Shown: piece by piece, positions 18,040 to 27,078 of the stretch
Numbering within the stretch: the stretch's first letter is position 1
Layout: each line of letters opens with the position of its first letter
Source of the DNA: UBA4810 sp002479215
GTDB lineage: Bacteria; Desulfobacterota; Syntrophia; Syntrophales; Smithellaceae
NCBI GenBank assembly: GCA_049514435.1
Contig: JBEKVB010000003.1
Coordinates: forward strand, 1-64,000
DNA: 64,000 nucleotides
Direction: 5' to 3'
The notes under the pieces: model-generated
The model's input: only the letters and a program-made list of their open reading frames with translations
What the model was told of the DNA's origin: nothing
The model's database searches: none
Made by a program: the position numbers and the translations under genes

Positions 18040-18879
18040 TCATTTATATGCTTCTTCAAAAAGAAATCCCTGATAGACTATTTTTACTTTGCCTTCCAGA
18101 TAAATTTCCTTAAAACGATCATTATGACGTGTAAAATAAATGCGCAAAGTTTCACCGCTTTGGACGATAGTATCGACAGGGGAATCTACTAAACCACGCT
18201 CAGCTGCGGCAAGAACTGCAGCGACAGCCCCAGTACCGCAGGCGAGAGTTTCGTCTTCGACTCCTCGCTCGTAGGTGCGCACTTTAATTTTGTGCCGGTC
18301 AAGCACTACCGCAAAGTTGGCATTGGTGCCTTTCGGCTGAAAACAATCATGGCGGCGGATTTTGCGTCCCCAATCAAAAACAGAGCAAGATTCTATATTA
18401 TCCACAAAGTTCACTGCATGGGGAACTCCCGTATCAACAATATCCAAAACAAATTCCCTGCCCTCGAAAGCAATCTTTTTCCCCAGTATCACACGGGATG
18501 GATCAGTCAATTTGACTTTAGGCACATTTTCATGAACCTCGGCATTGACAATGCCGGCAATGGTTTCGAAGGATAGTTTTCCCCCGGCAATCCCTCGGAG
18601 AAACGCCAAGCGTGCTACACAACGGGCAGCGTTTCCGCACATCTCCGCCACCGAACCGTCCGAGTTAAAAAACTGCCACTTAAAATCGGCTGTATTTGAC
18701 GGTTCAATTATGACTACGCCATCAGCTCCTACGGAAATTTGCCGTCGACATACCGCACGGACAAAATCAGGAAGGTTGCCTACATTTAAGGATAGATCAC
18801 GGTTATCAATAATAATGAAATCATTACCGCTACCGCTCATCTTATAAAATTCAATCATTTTTGATTTTTTACCGGTCAT
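18040..18879 (-). CDS. dapF: diaminopimelate epimerase
   Basis: A 279-residue cofactor-independent epimerase that interconverts LL- and meso-diaminopimelate. The catalytic Cys pair is present: C81 in E-M-C-G-N-A-A-R-C and C214 in L-A-C-G-T-G-A. The substrate-binding motif S-G-S-G-N-D-F near 15 is intact. Together with dapL upstream it completes the last steps to meso-DAP. It is the last gene of the minus-strand run that starts with gspF; only 30 bp separate it from gspE, so it may be transcribed from the secretion operon. The ATG at 18879 and the ATG at 18858 (M-I-E-F-Y-K-M) are both possible starts; neither has a good ribosome site, and the family pattern favours 18858. Confidence 0.93.
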   Translation of the reverse strand: MTGKKSKMIEFYKMSGSGNDFIIIDNRDLSLNVGNLPDFVRAVCRRQISVGADGVVIIEPSNTADFKWQFFNSDGSVAEMCGNAARCVARLAFLRGIAGGKLSFETIAGIVNAEVHENVPKVKLTDPSRVILGKKIAFEGREFVLDIVDTGVPHAVNFVDNIESCSVFDWGRKIRRHDCFQPKGTNANFAVVLDRHKIKVRTYERGVEDETLACGTGAVAAVLAAAERGLVDSPVDTIVQSGETLRIYFTRHNDRFKEIYLEGKVKIVYQGFLFEEAYK

Positions 18880-18909
18880 ATTACTGGCGTTTATTCCGCA
18901 GTAGTGTTC

Positions 18910-20703
18910 TTAGGTTTCAGCCACAATATCTTCTTTGTGATTCAACGAACGTGTCACGCGCAATACTTCTTCCGTCGTCGTTATTCCACTCATCACTTTA
19001 TAAATGCCGTCTTTCTGCAACGTTATCATCCCCTGTTTTAATGCCAGTTCGTTTATTTGGTTGGCATCCGATGTTTTTAAGATAAGCCTCTTAATTTCAT
19101 CATCAACAATCATGATCTCGAATATCGCCGTCCTGCCGCGAAAGCCGGTTTGCATACATAAATTACAGCCCTTTTTCCGGTAAAAAGTATTGTTTTTCAA
19201 TACCGACTTGTCCAACCCAAGATTGGTCAAAGATTCTTTATCCGGCTTGTAAATTTCCTTGCAGTGCGGACAAAGAACGCGCACAAGACGTTGGGCGATG
19301 ATGGCGATAACCGATGAGGTAACTAAAAAAGGTTCTATGCCCATGTCGATAAGTCTGGTTACAGCGCTGGCGGCATCATTGGTGTGCAGCGTGGAAAACA
19401 CGAGATGGCCGGTGAGCGATGACTGAATGGCGATTTCCGCGGTTTCCCGGTCACGGATTTCACCGATCAGGATAACGTCAGGATCCTGGCGGACAATAGA
19501 GCGCAAACCAGCGGCAAAAGTTAAATCAATCTTGGGATTAACTTGAATTTGTCCTACACCGTCCATTTGATATTCGATAGGGTCTTCAATAGTAATAATA
19601 TTTATTTCCGGTCGGTTGATTGTGGATAGAGCCGCATAAAGTGTTGTGGTCTTACCGCTGCCGGTGGGGCCGGTAACCAGAATAATCCCGTAAGGAGATT
19701 TAATCAGGCGGTTGAGCAGCTTGATGCGCTCATCGTGCATACCCAGATCGGAAAGCATAAGAATATTGGCGGATTTGTCGAGTAGACGCAACACAACTCT
19801 TTCGCCAAAAGCAGTAGGAATAACCGATACCCGAATATCGATCAGGCGGTCGGCTATTTTTATTTCGATGCGTCCATCCTGCGGCAGACGCTTTTCGGCG
19901 ATGTTGAGCTTAGCCATGATTTTAATACGGGAAACAAAAGGAGATTGAATCCGCCGCGGCAGTCTCAAAATATCATACAAAATGCCGTCAATGCGGTAGC
20001 GGATTTTGAGGTTGCCGGAGTAAGGCTCGACGTGAATATCGCTGGCCCGGTCTTTAATGGCCCCGGCGACCAGCAAGTTGACCAGTTTGATAATCGGCGC
20101 GTCGCTGGTTTCATCGAGTAGATCAGCGGTTTCACTGATTTCCGAAATAAGATCACCGGCAGTGGCTTCGTTCATCTCTTCGAAATAATCTTTGGCTGAA
20201 GCACGGCTCATATCGTAAGCCATATTAATCGCCGCTATGATCGCGTCCTGAGGGGAAAGAACAACCGGCAGATCCGGGCTCTGTAGAAGCCGCCGCAGGT
20301 CATCAACAGGCTGAAAATTTGTGGGATCGTTTACCGCAATAACCGAATCCTGAGAGGTAATGAGCGGAACAATCTTATGCTTCTTTAAGTATTGAATGGA
20401 AATGTTTTGCGTGAAATCGATATTGATGCTCTCCATGGGTAATTCCGACCAGAAAGACAGCCCGAAGTGTTCAGCCAGTATTTTTAATAATTGGATTTCA
20501 TCGATGGCTTTTTTACGGATGAGTTGATCAAAGAATCCAGTGCCGTTATTTCCCATCACACTATGCGCTTCAGCAAGGTGATCCGGGGCGACTCCGGCTG
20601 AAATTAATTTTTTATCCAAGGCAAAAAAAGCCACCTCCTGGGGAATGGAAGAACTATGAGCACTGCCTGCGGATGTTTTTAAGGCCGTATGGATTCTGGA
20701 CAT
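18910..20703 (-). CDS. gspE: type II secretion ATPase GspE
   Basis: The cytoplasmic hexameric ATPase that powers pseudopilus assembly, 597 residues. An N-terminal domain (about 20-165) is followed by a charged linker and the AAA+ core: Walker A G-P-T-G-S-G-K-T at 345-352, Asp box T-I-E-D-P near 371-375, Walker B D-V-I-L-I-G-E-I-R-D near 409-418. The tetra-Cys zinc element has C478-C481 and C513-C516. It is longer at the N-terminus than E. coli GspE (about 490), resembling PilB/MshE-type N1 domains. That region may bind c-di-GMP in relatives, but no such motif was verified. It is the last gsp gene of the operon, 19 bp after gspD. Confidence 0.95.
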   Translation of the reverse strand: MSRIHTALKTSAGSAHSSSIPQEVAFFALDKKLISAGVAPDHLAEAHSVMGNNGTGFFDQLIRKKAIDEIQLLKILAEHFGLSFWSELPMESINIDFTQNISIQYLKKHKIVPLITSQDSVIAVNDPTNFQPVDDLRRLLQSPDLPVVLSPQDAIIAAINMAYDMSRASAKDYFEEMNEATAGDLISEISETADLLDETSDAPIIKLVNLLVAGAIKDRASDIHVEPYSGNLKIRYRIDGILYDILRLPRRIQSPFVSRIKIMAKLNIAEKRLPQDGRIEIKIADRLIDIRVSVIPTAFGERVVLRLLDKSANILMLSDLGMHDERIKLLNRLIKSPYGIILVTGPTGSGKTTTLYAALSTINRPEINIITIEDPIEYQMDGVGQIQVNPKIDLTFAAGLRSIVRQDPDVILIGEIRDRETAEIAIQSSLTGHLVFSTLHTNDAASAVTRLIDMGIEPFLVTSSVIAIIAQRLVRVLCPHCKEIYKPDKESLTNLGLDKSVLKNNTFYRKKGCNLCMQTGFRGRTAIFEIMIVDDEIKRLILKTSDANQINELALKQGMITLQKDGIYKVMSGITTTEEVLRVTRSLNHKEDIVAET

Positions 20704-20722
20704 AAGGGGTCAGAGCCTTTAG

Positions 20723-23104
20723 CTATGGATTAACCGGTGTTTTACTCTCGGCAGGAATTGGTGCGCTGGAAGGTTTCGTCTCCGGTTTCTTTTCGTTTAA
20801 TTTGATAATTCCTTCAACCACTTCTCCCATTGTTTCTCTTTTTTCCTGATAGAGGCTTGCGGCATCCTGCTGAGTGCGGACGATATGCGGCGTCAAAAAG
20901 ACATAAAGATTTGTTTTTCCCCGCGTATTGGAATGTGTTCTAAAGAGCCATCCCAGAAAAGGAATATCACCCAGCAGCGGTAGTTTATATACATCATCCT
21001 CCGTACTGTCCCCCACCAGGCCACCGATGACGACTGTTTCATTATCCTTGACTACTACCGTTGTTTTTGCGGTTCTTTTTAAAGTTATTGGTGTTAGAGT
21101 AGTGCTGGGTGAGGTCACTTTGGTAACCTGCTGTGATATTTTCAATCGAATAAAGTTCCCCTCGTTGATATGCGGCGTAATATTTAAAATAACGCCGACA
21201 TCCCGGTATTCGTAGCTATTGTAGTTGAGTGAGGAGGTGGTTGTCGTTGTCGATGTCGTTGCTGTTGAAGGACTCTGCTGCGAGGTGATGTAAGGAACGT
21301 TTTCGCCTACATTTATTTCTGCCTCTTCATTATCCAGTGTCATGATCTGTGGAGTGGATAGAATGGACACTTCTTGATCCGTTTGGTAGGCCTGAATGAC
21401 CGCCCCGATATTAGGAAAGGTAACGCCGCCGATGGTAATGCCCGCTCCGACAATGCCCATTGTAAAACCGCTCGGAAAAGCAGTTGTAGTTAAAGTATTG
21501 AGGATATTGAAGGCGCCCGGATTTGTTGTACTGCCCGCGCCACCGGAACCGATAAAAGCTGCCGATTGGCCTGTATCTACACCAGGGATTGTACCTGTAC
21601 CTGTCAGGCCGGCCCATTCAACACCCAGATTAAAAGCTTTATTGGCCTGTACTTCCATGATTAACGCCTCAATGTAAACCATAGGCCGCGGCATATCGAG
21701 TTGTTTGATAATAGTTTCAAGAATCTTATAATCTTCCCTTTCGGCCATGACCACCAGCGTGTTGGTTGCTTTATCCGGAACGATCTGGACATTTTTCGAA
21801 ACCACCGGAGCAAGCGCCCTTTGAGCCGCCCCCGCGCCGCCCGCCGCACTTGTCGTCGCGCCGGTGCCGGTATCTTTGACGATGTTGTTGAGAACTTTCG
21901 CTAAATCTTCGGCATTGCTGTTTTGCAGGCGGTACACCTGAATATTGGATTCACCGCGGGGCACGTCTTTATCCATAAAGGCAACAAGTTTGCGCACACT
22001 TTCCGTATCCGCGACGCTGGCCAGGATTATAATTGAGTTTGTTCGTGAATCCGGGACGATTTTGATGGGCATCAGATTGGCGCGACGCTGCTGAAAAATA
22101 GTCGTCAAGGATTTCACCACTTCCGAAGCGGAAGCGTTCTGCAGCGGAATATAGGTAATCTGATCTCCCGCTCCTTCCACATCCAGAGCTTTGATTATTT
22201 CCTGAAGGCGTTTGATGTTGGACAGGTAATCGGTGATAACCAGAATGTTCGCGGGTGGATAAGAAAGCACCGAACTGGACTTGGAAATAATCGGATCCAA
22301 AACACGTTTTATTTCATCGGCATTGGCACGTTCCAGGGCAACTATCTGGGTGACGATGCGGTCTTCCGGGGTGGCAAGTTCATTTTTTAGCCTTGTCTCC
22401 ACACTCTTCTCCCGCGCTAAAACAGCGGGAATGATCTTAACCATATCGCCTGCGGGGACGACGGTAAACCCGTTAACTTCCAGCACAGACAGAAAGACTT
22501 TATAGACATCCTCCAGAGGGATTTTTTTAGGAGATATGATAGTGACCTTGCCTTTAACTTTATCATCAATGATGAAATTCTTTCCGGTAAGTTCACTGAC
22601 AAACTTTACCAGAACGCCTATATCGACATTATCGAAATCAATGGTTACATATTTCTTATCAGCTTCCCTTTTCACGGGCTCAGCCAGCAGTTTCTTGGCC
22701 CGAATTTCTTTGGGCGTTTGTATTACATTTTCTGTTTTAATCGCGTTTGTTGGCTCTGCGGGATTAATCGCTTTTATTTCCGGCGGCACGGTATCTTTGT
22801 TCTGCGTGGGCGATATGGTTTTTTCCGCCGCAGGGACATCTTGTTTTACAGAGTCAACCGGCGCTTCCGGTGATACCTTGATAATCTTCTTGGTAGTATC
22901 CGCTGGTGGTGCTGTTTCTTTTTTCTGCGTATCCTCATCCTCAGGTTGCGCGGATAGAGGCGCAGGTGTTGTTGTGTTAACATTCTCGTCGGTACCGGCA
23001 ATACGCGCCGCAAATGCCGGTCCTCCAACACAAAGCATTACTATCAGCGCAAATATACCGCCTGCGAGCAGGCCTGGTCTAATAATAAGATGCATAGTTT
23101 TCAT
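20723..23104 (-). CDS. gspD: type II secretion secretin GspD
   Basis: A 793-residue outer-membrane channel protein. Signal peptide 1-32; then an unusually long low-complexity linker (about 33-150, rich in P, T, E and K). Next come the N0 domain (V-T-I-D-F-D-N-V-D-I near 150), three N1-N3 repeats with the A-S-A-x-E-V and N-S-N-A-E-D-L signatures, and the secretin core with V-G-E-N-V-P-Y-I and V-P-L-L-G-D-I-P type motifs (here K-L-P-L-L-G-D-I-P-F-L-G). A Thr/Ser-rich insert lies between the two beta segments. The C-terminus ends in a Lys/Pro-rich tail; no pilotin gene is seen in the window. It is preceded by the GspB-like gene, 8 bp away. Confidence 0.95.
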   Translation of the reverse strand: MKTMHLIIRPGLLAGGIFALIVMLCVGGPAFAARIAGTDENVNTTTPAPLSAQPEDEDTQKKETAPPADTTKKIIKVSPEAPVDSVKQDVPAAEKTISPTQNKDTVPPEIKAINPAEPTNAIKTENVIQTPKEIRAKKLLAEPVKREADKKYVTIDFDNVDIGVLVKFVSELTGKNFIIDDKVKGKVTIISPKKIPLEDVYKVFLSVLEVNGFTVVPAGDMVKIIPAVLAREKSVETRLKNELATPEDRIVTQIVALERANADEIKRVLDPIISKSSSVLSYPPANILVITDYLSNIKRLQEIIKALDVEGAGDQITYIPLQNASASEVVKSLTTIFQQRRANLMPIKIVPDSRTNSIIILASVADTESVRKLVAFMDKDVPRGESNIQVYRLQNSNAEDLAKVLNNIVKDTGTGATTSAAGGAGAAQRALAPVVSKNVQIVPDKATNTLVVMAEREDYKILETIIKQLDMPRPMVYIEALIMEVQANKAFNLGVEWAGLTGTGTIPGVDTGQSAAFIGSGGAGSTTNPGAFNILNTLTTTAFPSGFTMGIVGAGITIGGVTFPNIGAVIQAYQTDQEVSILSTPQIMTLDNEEAEINVGENVPYITSQQSPSTATTSTTTTTSSLNYNSYEYRDVGVILNITPHINEGNFIRLKISQQVTKVTSPSTTLTPITLKRTAKTTVVVKDNETVVIGGLVGDSTEDDVYKLPLLGDIPFLGWLFRTHSNTRGKTNLYVFLTPHIVRTQQDAASLYQEKRETMGEVVEGIIKLNEKKPETKPSSAPIPAESKTPVNP

Positions 23105-23111
23105 CTTGATT

Positions 23112-23834
23112 TTATTGTTTCTCCATCAGGTTTTTAAACTCAGGTAAATTAGCCAGAGCCTTCAAATCTCCATCATTTTTCGCCCATTTTTTTACTTCCG
23201 GGTTAAACTCAATGGCATTCTTCAGATAAAACAGGCTCTGGGGCACATCATTTTTTTGCGCGTAAAGACAGGCCAGATTATAATGCGCGTCAACATAATC
23301 ATGTTTTATATCAAGAGCATTATTGAAACGCATAATCGCGCGTTTATAATTTTTCTCCCCCATGTATATCACACCCAGATTATTAAATGCCTGTACGTTA
23401 TATTGATCAATTTCGACAACTTTTCGATAAAGTTTTTTGGCTTCTTCTAATTTTCCTTCACGTTGCCGCTCCAGGGCTTGCGCGAAAAGAGCTTTAGATT
23501 CAGCAATCTCCTGTGTAGTTCCAACTTTTGCTGTTGTTTTCCGTGGCTTGAACTCAACTTTTGTGTTTTTGTTTAGCTTAGGCTCAGCAACAGCTGGCGC
23601 CACAGGAGGCACGCTTATCTTCTGTATTACCGGGACTTTTTTATCTTCGAGCGCAGACAAAAGGACAATCATTCCGGCAGCGAAGAAGAAAACTATCAAT
23701 ATTCCAATTATTGACAGCCATTTTTGCGGCGGTTCAGACTTTTTCCCGGGAGCCGATACAATATGGTCATAGGCCACATAACGTGTCTTTTTTTCTTTTT
23801 GTAACTTGCGTAAAGCTTCGTTTATGTAACTCAT
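23112..23834 (-). CDS. GspB-like inner-membrane TPR protein of the secretion system
   Basis: A 240-residue protein with a short cytoplasmic N-terminus beginning M-S-Y-I-N-E-A-L-R-K-L-Q-K-E, the hallmark of GspB/ExeB-like partners of GspA. One membrane segment lies at about 45-66, then a Pro-rich linker, and then three TPR units (about 115-220). In Aeromonas, ExeB works with ExeA to fit the secretin into the peptidoglycan. Here the periplasmic part is a TPR array rather than the usual GspB domain. The ATG at 23834 has AAGGAAG just before it and is preferred over the upstream in-frame TTG at 23861. It lies between gspD and gspA, with 33 bp to gspA, so role by context is convincing although the exact family is not. 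Confidence 0.78.
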   Translation of the reverse strand: MSYINEALRKLQKEKKTRYVAYDHIVSAPGKKSEPPQKWLSIIGILIVFFFAAGMIVLLSALEDKKVPVIQKISVPPVAPAVAEPKLNKNTKVEFKPRKTTAKVGTTQEIAESKALFAQALERQREGKLEEAKKLYRKVVEIDQYNVQAFNNLGVIYMGEKNYKRAIMRFNNALDIKHDYVDAHYNLACLYAQKNDVPQSLFYLKNAIEFNPEVKKWAKNDGDLKALANLPEFKNLMEKQ

Positions 23835-23867
23835 AATCTTCCTTTGGTCAAGGACTTCCAACAGTAG

Positions 23868-24734
23868 CTACGCAGTTAAGCGCAGCCACATTTTCCTCCA
23901 GCCGTTCATTGTTTTTTGGAAATAATTAACGCCAATATCATGAACCGCCAGTTTGACAATTTTACGGTCTATTTTGCTTGTGTTTTTCGTATAGGCGATC
24001 AATAAAGCCCGATCGCTAAGAGCGTTAATCCGACGGGGGATACCTTCGGAGAACTTATAAATAAGATTAAATGCTCCTTTGGTAAATTTGAGCGAACCGG
24101 GGCCCTGCGCGACAATCAGGCGATGTTGAATATATTCACGCACTTCCAGCAGCGATAAAGGCTTCAGATCATATCTTACCGTGATTCTTTCGTTTAACTG
24201 CCGCAGAGCCGGCAGCATCAAAGTATTGGCCAGTTCCGGCTGCCCGATTAAAATTATCTGAATGAGCTTTTCTGTTTCGGTTTCTAAATTCGAAAGCATC
24301 CTGATTTGCTCCAGAACACCGTGAGACAAATTTTGTGCTTCGTCAATCAAGAGCACAGCGTTTTTCCCGGCGGCATAATTGCCGAGCAAAAAATTGTTTA
24401 GAGCATCAATGTAAATTTTCTTTGTCTTGGACTTGTTTTTGATTGTGATGCCATACTCCTTTACGACTGTCTCCAATAACTCTATATCAGAAACGGCTGT
24501 ATTAAAGATCAGCGCTGTTTCCACTGAATCATCCAGAGAGCCGAGTAAGCTGCGGCAAATTGTGGTTTTCCCCAAGCCGATACCGCCGGAAATTAAAACA
24601 AATCCTTTTTTCTCCTTAATACCGTAAATCAGGCAATTTAATGCGTCGCGATGCTGTTCGCTTAAAAACAAATAACGAGGTTCCGGCAATAAATTGAAAG
24701 GATTTTCTTTTAAACCAAAATAAGCAGCATACAT
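23868..24734 (-). CDS. gspA: GspA/ExeA-type AAA+ ATPase
   Basis: A 288-residue ATPase that starts Y-F-G-L-K-E-N-P-F, the ExeA/GspA signature. Walker A is G-G-I-G-L-G-K-T-T at 50-58 and Walker B with D-E-A-Q at 131-134. It is shorter than Aeromonas ExeA (about 550), lacking the membrane anchor and the C-terminal peptidoglycan-binding domain, so it should be cytoplasmic and act through its GspB-like neighbour. ExeA-type proteins drive secretin assembly through the cell wall. It lies between gspC and the TPR gene in one operon. Confidence 0.88.
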   Translation of the reverse strand: MYAAYFGLKENPFNLLPEPRYLFLSEQHRDALNCLIYGIKEKKGFVLISGGIGLGKTTICRSLLGSLDDSVETALIFNTAVSDIELLETVVKEYGITIKNKSKTKKIYIDALNNFLLGNYAAGKNAVLLIDEAQNLSHGVLEQIRMLSNLETETEKLIQIILIGQPELANTLMLPALRQLNERITVRYDLKPLSLLEVREYIQHRLIVAQGPGSLKFTKGAFNLIYKFSEGIPRRINALSDRALLIAYTKNTSKIDRKIVKLAVHDIGVNYFQKTMNGWRKMWLRLTA

Positions 24735-24755
24735 TATAAATACATTCTCCTGATC

Positions 24756-25691
24756 TCAGTAAAAAGAATAATTGATTGTTTCAGCCTTGCCGTTTCTCTT
24801 TAAGCTCAAGGTTATATTGCCGCCGGACTGCATAATATTAACCAGTTGCAAAATGTCATCCGCAGTTTGCATACGTTTGCCGTTGACGTCAATAATTATA
24901 TCGCCGTTTTGCAGCCCCAGTTTTTGATAAAGACTTTCGGGCTTGATATCGGAAATAATAAACCCTTCCTGAGCGCCGGCCTCAAAATAAGGACGCACAG
25001 CAGCCTGGGTCATAATTGTTTTTAAATCGCGTAGTTTTTCATTTACTTCGCCTCTGCTCAGAGCCATACCAGAATTGGGCATGTCCGCTTGCGGTGCCGA
25101 CGAACGCGAAAGCAGGGAACCTTCCGGGGTCTCTTTTATTTTCAAGGTTATTTCTCTATCGGTGCTTTTGATAATTGCCGTATTACGGGTTATTTTAATC
25201 AGTCTGGCCGAACCAATCATATCGCCAAGACGGTATAAACGCTGCTTATTCTTGCCCCGTTCCTCAATAACAATAAAACCAAATGAGGCGCCGCCGGATA
25301 CAGTACCTTTCAAATCAAACGATGTTACTTCTTGGCTTGCGCCAAAAAATCCCCCCTCCAGTTGTTTGTCGCTTATCGTTTTTAAAGTTGAAAGAAATAA
25401 ATTGCGTTCGGTGATTACGCTGTAATTCTGTAGGGGACTGCGCGAAGCGCTATCTGTAATAAACTTGGAAGAAACTGTATTCTTTATAGCCGCAGATTGA
25501 TTAACCGCCGATAAACCGATTATTTTGTAAAAAAGATCAACTGTTTCATAGGACAAGATTGTTATGGCGACTAAAATAAGAAATGCCGGAAGCCTAGGCA
25601 GAAGTATCGCCGGATTGGCAAAAATGTTCCGGATACTACCGGACCATTTTTTTAAGAGCATCTCTATTTTAAATCGCATAACCATTACCAT
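24756..25691 (-). CDS. gspC: type II secretion protein GspC
   Basis: A 311-residue inner-membrane protein: short cytoplasmic start, membrane helix at about 33-53, HR domain (about 125-190, with D-L-K-G-T-V-S and R-L-G-D-M-I-G) that contacts the secretin N0 domain, and a C-terminal PDZ domain (about 235-311) with L-Q-N-G-D-I-I-I-D-V-N-G-K. It links the inner platform to GspD. Three Met codons open the frame; the first overlaps the stop of gspN by one base (TAATG), so translational coupling is likely. Confidence 0.9.
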   Translation of the reverse strand: MVMVMRFKIEMLLKKWSGSIRNIFANPAILLPRLPAFLILVAITILSYETVDLFYKIIGLSAVNQSAAIKNTVSSKFITDSASRSPLQNYSVITERNLFLSTLKTISDKQLEGGFFGASQEVTSFDLKGTVSGGASFGFIVIEERGKNKQRLYRLGDMIGSARLIKITRNTAIIKSTDREITLKIKETPEGSLLSRSSAPQADMPNSGMALSRGEVNEKLRDLKTIMTQAAVRPYFEAGAQEGFIISDIKPESLYQKLGLQNGDIIIDVNGKRMQTADDILQLVNIMQSGGNITLSLKRNGKAETINYSFY

Positions 25692-26512
25692 TAAATATAG
25701 CGGATTGCCGGGTTGGCCAGTGTGCCGCCAACCGTAACTTTCATTTTAACTTTGTCTTTGCCTAATATTTCCATTGTTCCGTTTAAGTTAAGTTGACTAT
25801 TTCTAAAATCAGCAGCCGGTGTTATTTCACCTTTTAAAAAACAATTAATTTGCGGGCCAAATGTTTCCATTTTCTCCAGGTTAAATATGCCGTTTTTCAG
25901 TTGTGCCTGGATTTCACCGCGATCAAAATCAACTCTGGTCATTCCCAGAAATGGTTCAGTGAGTGGATAAGAACCCTTTTTAAAGAAAAGTGTTAAGGTT
26001 CCCGACGCGCTCCTACCGGCTTCATCAGTAATGTAAGTTAAAGTGCCGCGTGCTCTTCCCGTAAATGATTTCCCCGGATCGCCCTTAAATAAAGAATATT
26101 TTCCTATATCAATATTCTCAAAATTTAATATTACTTCAACCGGCGGATACACTTTAGTAAGTGAAAGCAAGCCAACACGTCCGTCAACACTGCCGTCATA
26201 GCCTTTGCCGGAAAGACCGATATAAGTATTTTTACGAAAAAAACTTAATAAATTGAGCTGCAGATCCAGCAATTCTCCCTGAAAGATAATAAAATCCAAT
26301 GCTTGTGAACTTATGGTTACATTTTTAAGCTTGATCCCCAAAGGGAGAGCAGGGTGCAACGATGCGGATTTAACCATAAAATCATTGGAGTTGATCGAAT
26401 CTTCCAGCCTGCTTTTAACCAGTTCCCCCGGAAAAAGCAGATACAGGAATATTATGGTAATAAATATTCCATAACCGGTAAACCAAAACCCCTTTTTCTT
26501 AAGGAATCTCAT
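25691..26512 (-). CDS. gspN: type II secretion protein GspN
   Basis: A 273-residue protein with one N-terminal membrane helix (about 8-27), then a beta-rich periplasmic region with the AsmA-like/GspN pattern (S-A-S-L-H-P-A-L-P-L-G-I-K-L-K-N-V). GspN is an accessory part of some type II systems and its exact role is unresolved. It is placed between gspM and gspC, a common order in deltaproteobacteria. The stop shares one base with the gspC start, and gspM ends 5 bp upstream. Confidence 0.85.
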   Translation of the reverse strand: MRFLKKKGFWFTGYGIFITIIFLYLLFPGELVKSRLEDSINSNDFMVKSASLHPALPLGIKLKNVTISSQALDFIIFQGELLDLQLNLLSFFRKNTYIGLSGKGYDGSVDGRVGLLSLTKVYPPVEVILNFENIDIGKYSLFKGDPGKSFTGRARGTLTYITDEAGRSASGTLTLFFKKGSYPLTEPFLGMTRVDFDRGEIQAQLKNGIFNLEKMETFGPQINCFLKGEITPAADFRNSQLNLNGTMEILGKDKVKMKVTVGGTLANPAIRYI

Positions 26513-26517
26513 CTTAA

Positions 26518-27078
26518 CTACAAACCTCGAGGACGTGAACTTAGCGGAGCAACAGATGCTATCTGTAGTTGAGCGCTTAAATATTCCGGACTTTCTTTCA
26601 TTTTGTTTACGGTAATTCTTTTGATTCTTACTAAATCGGCGGGCGATTCGGCAAAATATAAAAAGTCGGTAAGCTGCTTGATGGTAATTTTGTCGAGTTT
26701 CATATCAATCAGTGATTCCTCAAAAGCAGCGGACTTAGTACCCTGGGAAGAATTCATATATTTAATGTTGCCCCTGACGCCTGCCTGTGCCGCCTTTTTT
26801 TCCAGATAGGAAAATAAACTGAAGTCCGCCGTTCGGGTGGACATAACACTTTTTATTTTTGATATTTTTGCTTCCTGCCCGGCAAATTCAGCATCGAGTT
26901 TAATTACTTCGTCCAGTTTCCTTTGATTGATCTGGACTGTTTGGTTGATTTTTGCCTTGGCATCCCAGAATGGAAAAATTGCCAATTCGAGAATCAGGGC
27001 AACGAGGACAAACGATGCTGTGCCTGCGACAATGTAACGCTGCTTTTTATCCAGCTTATCCCAGAATGATTTAATCAT
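26518..27078 (-). CDS. gspM: type II secretion protein GspM
   Basis: A 186-residue bitopic membrane protein: cytoplasmic start, helix at about 17-37, then a coiled periplasmic stem and a ferredoxin-like domain with the K-L-D-K-I-T-I-K-Q-L-T-D-F-L pattern. It pairs with GspL to hold GspE at the membrane. Its start overlaps the gspL stop by 4 bp, so the two are translationally coupled. Confidence 0.88.
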   Translation of the reverse strand: MIKSFWDKLDKKQRYIVAGTASFVLVALILELAIFPFWDAKAKINQTVQINQRKLDEVIKLDAEFAGQEAKISKIKSVMSTRTADFSLFSYLEKKAAQAGVRGNIKYMNSSQGTKSAAFEESLIDMKLDKITIKQLTDFLYFAESPADLVRIKRITVNKMKESPEYLSAQLQIASVAPLSSRPRGL

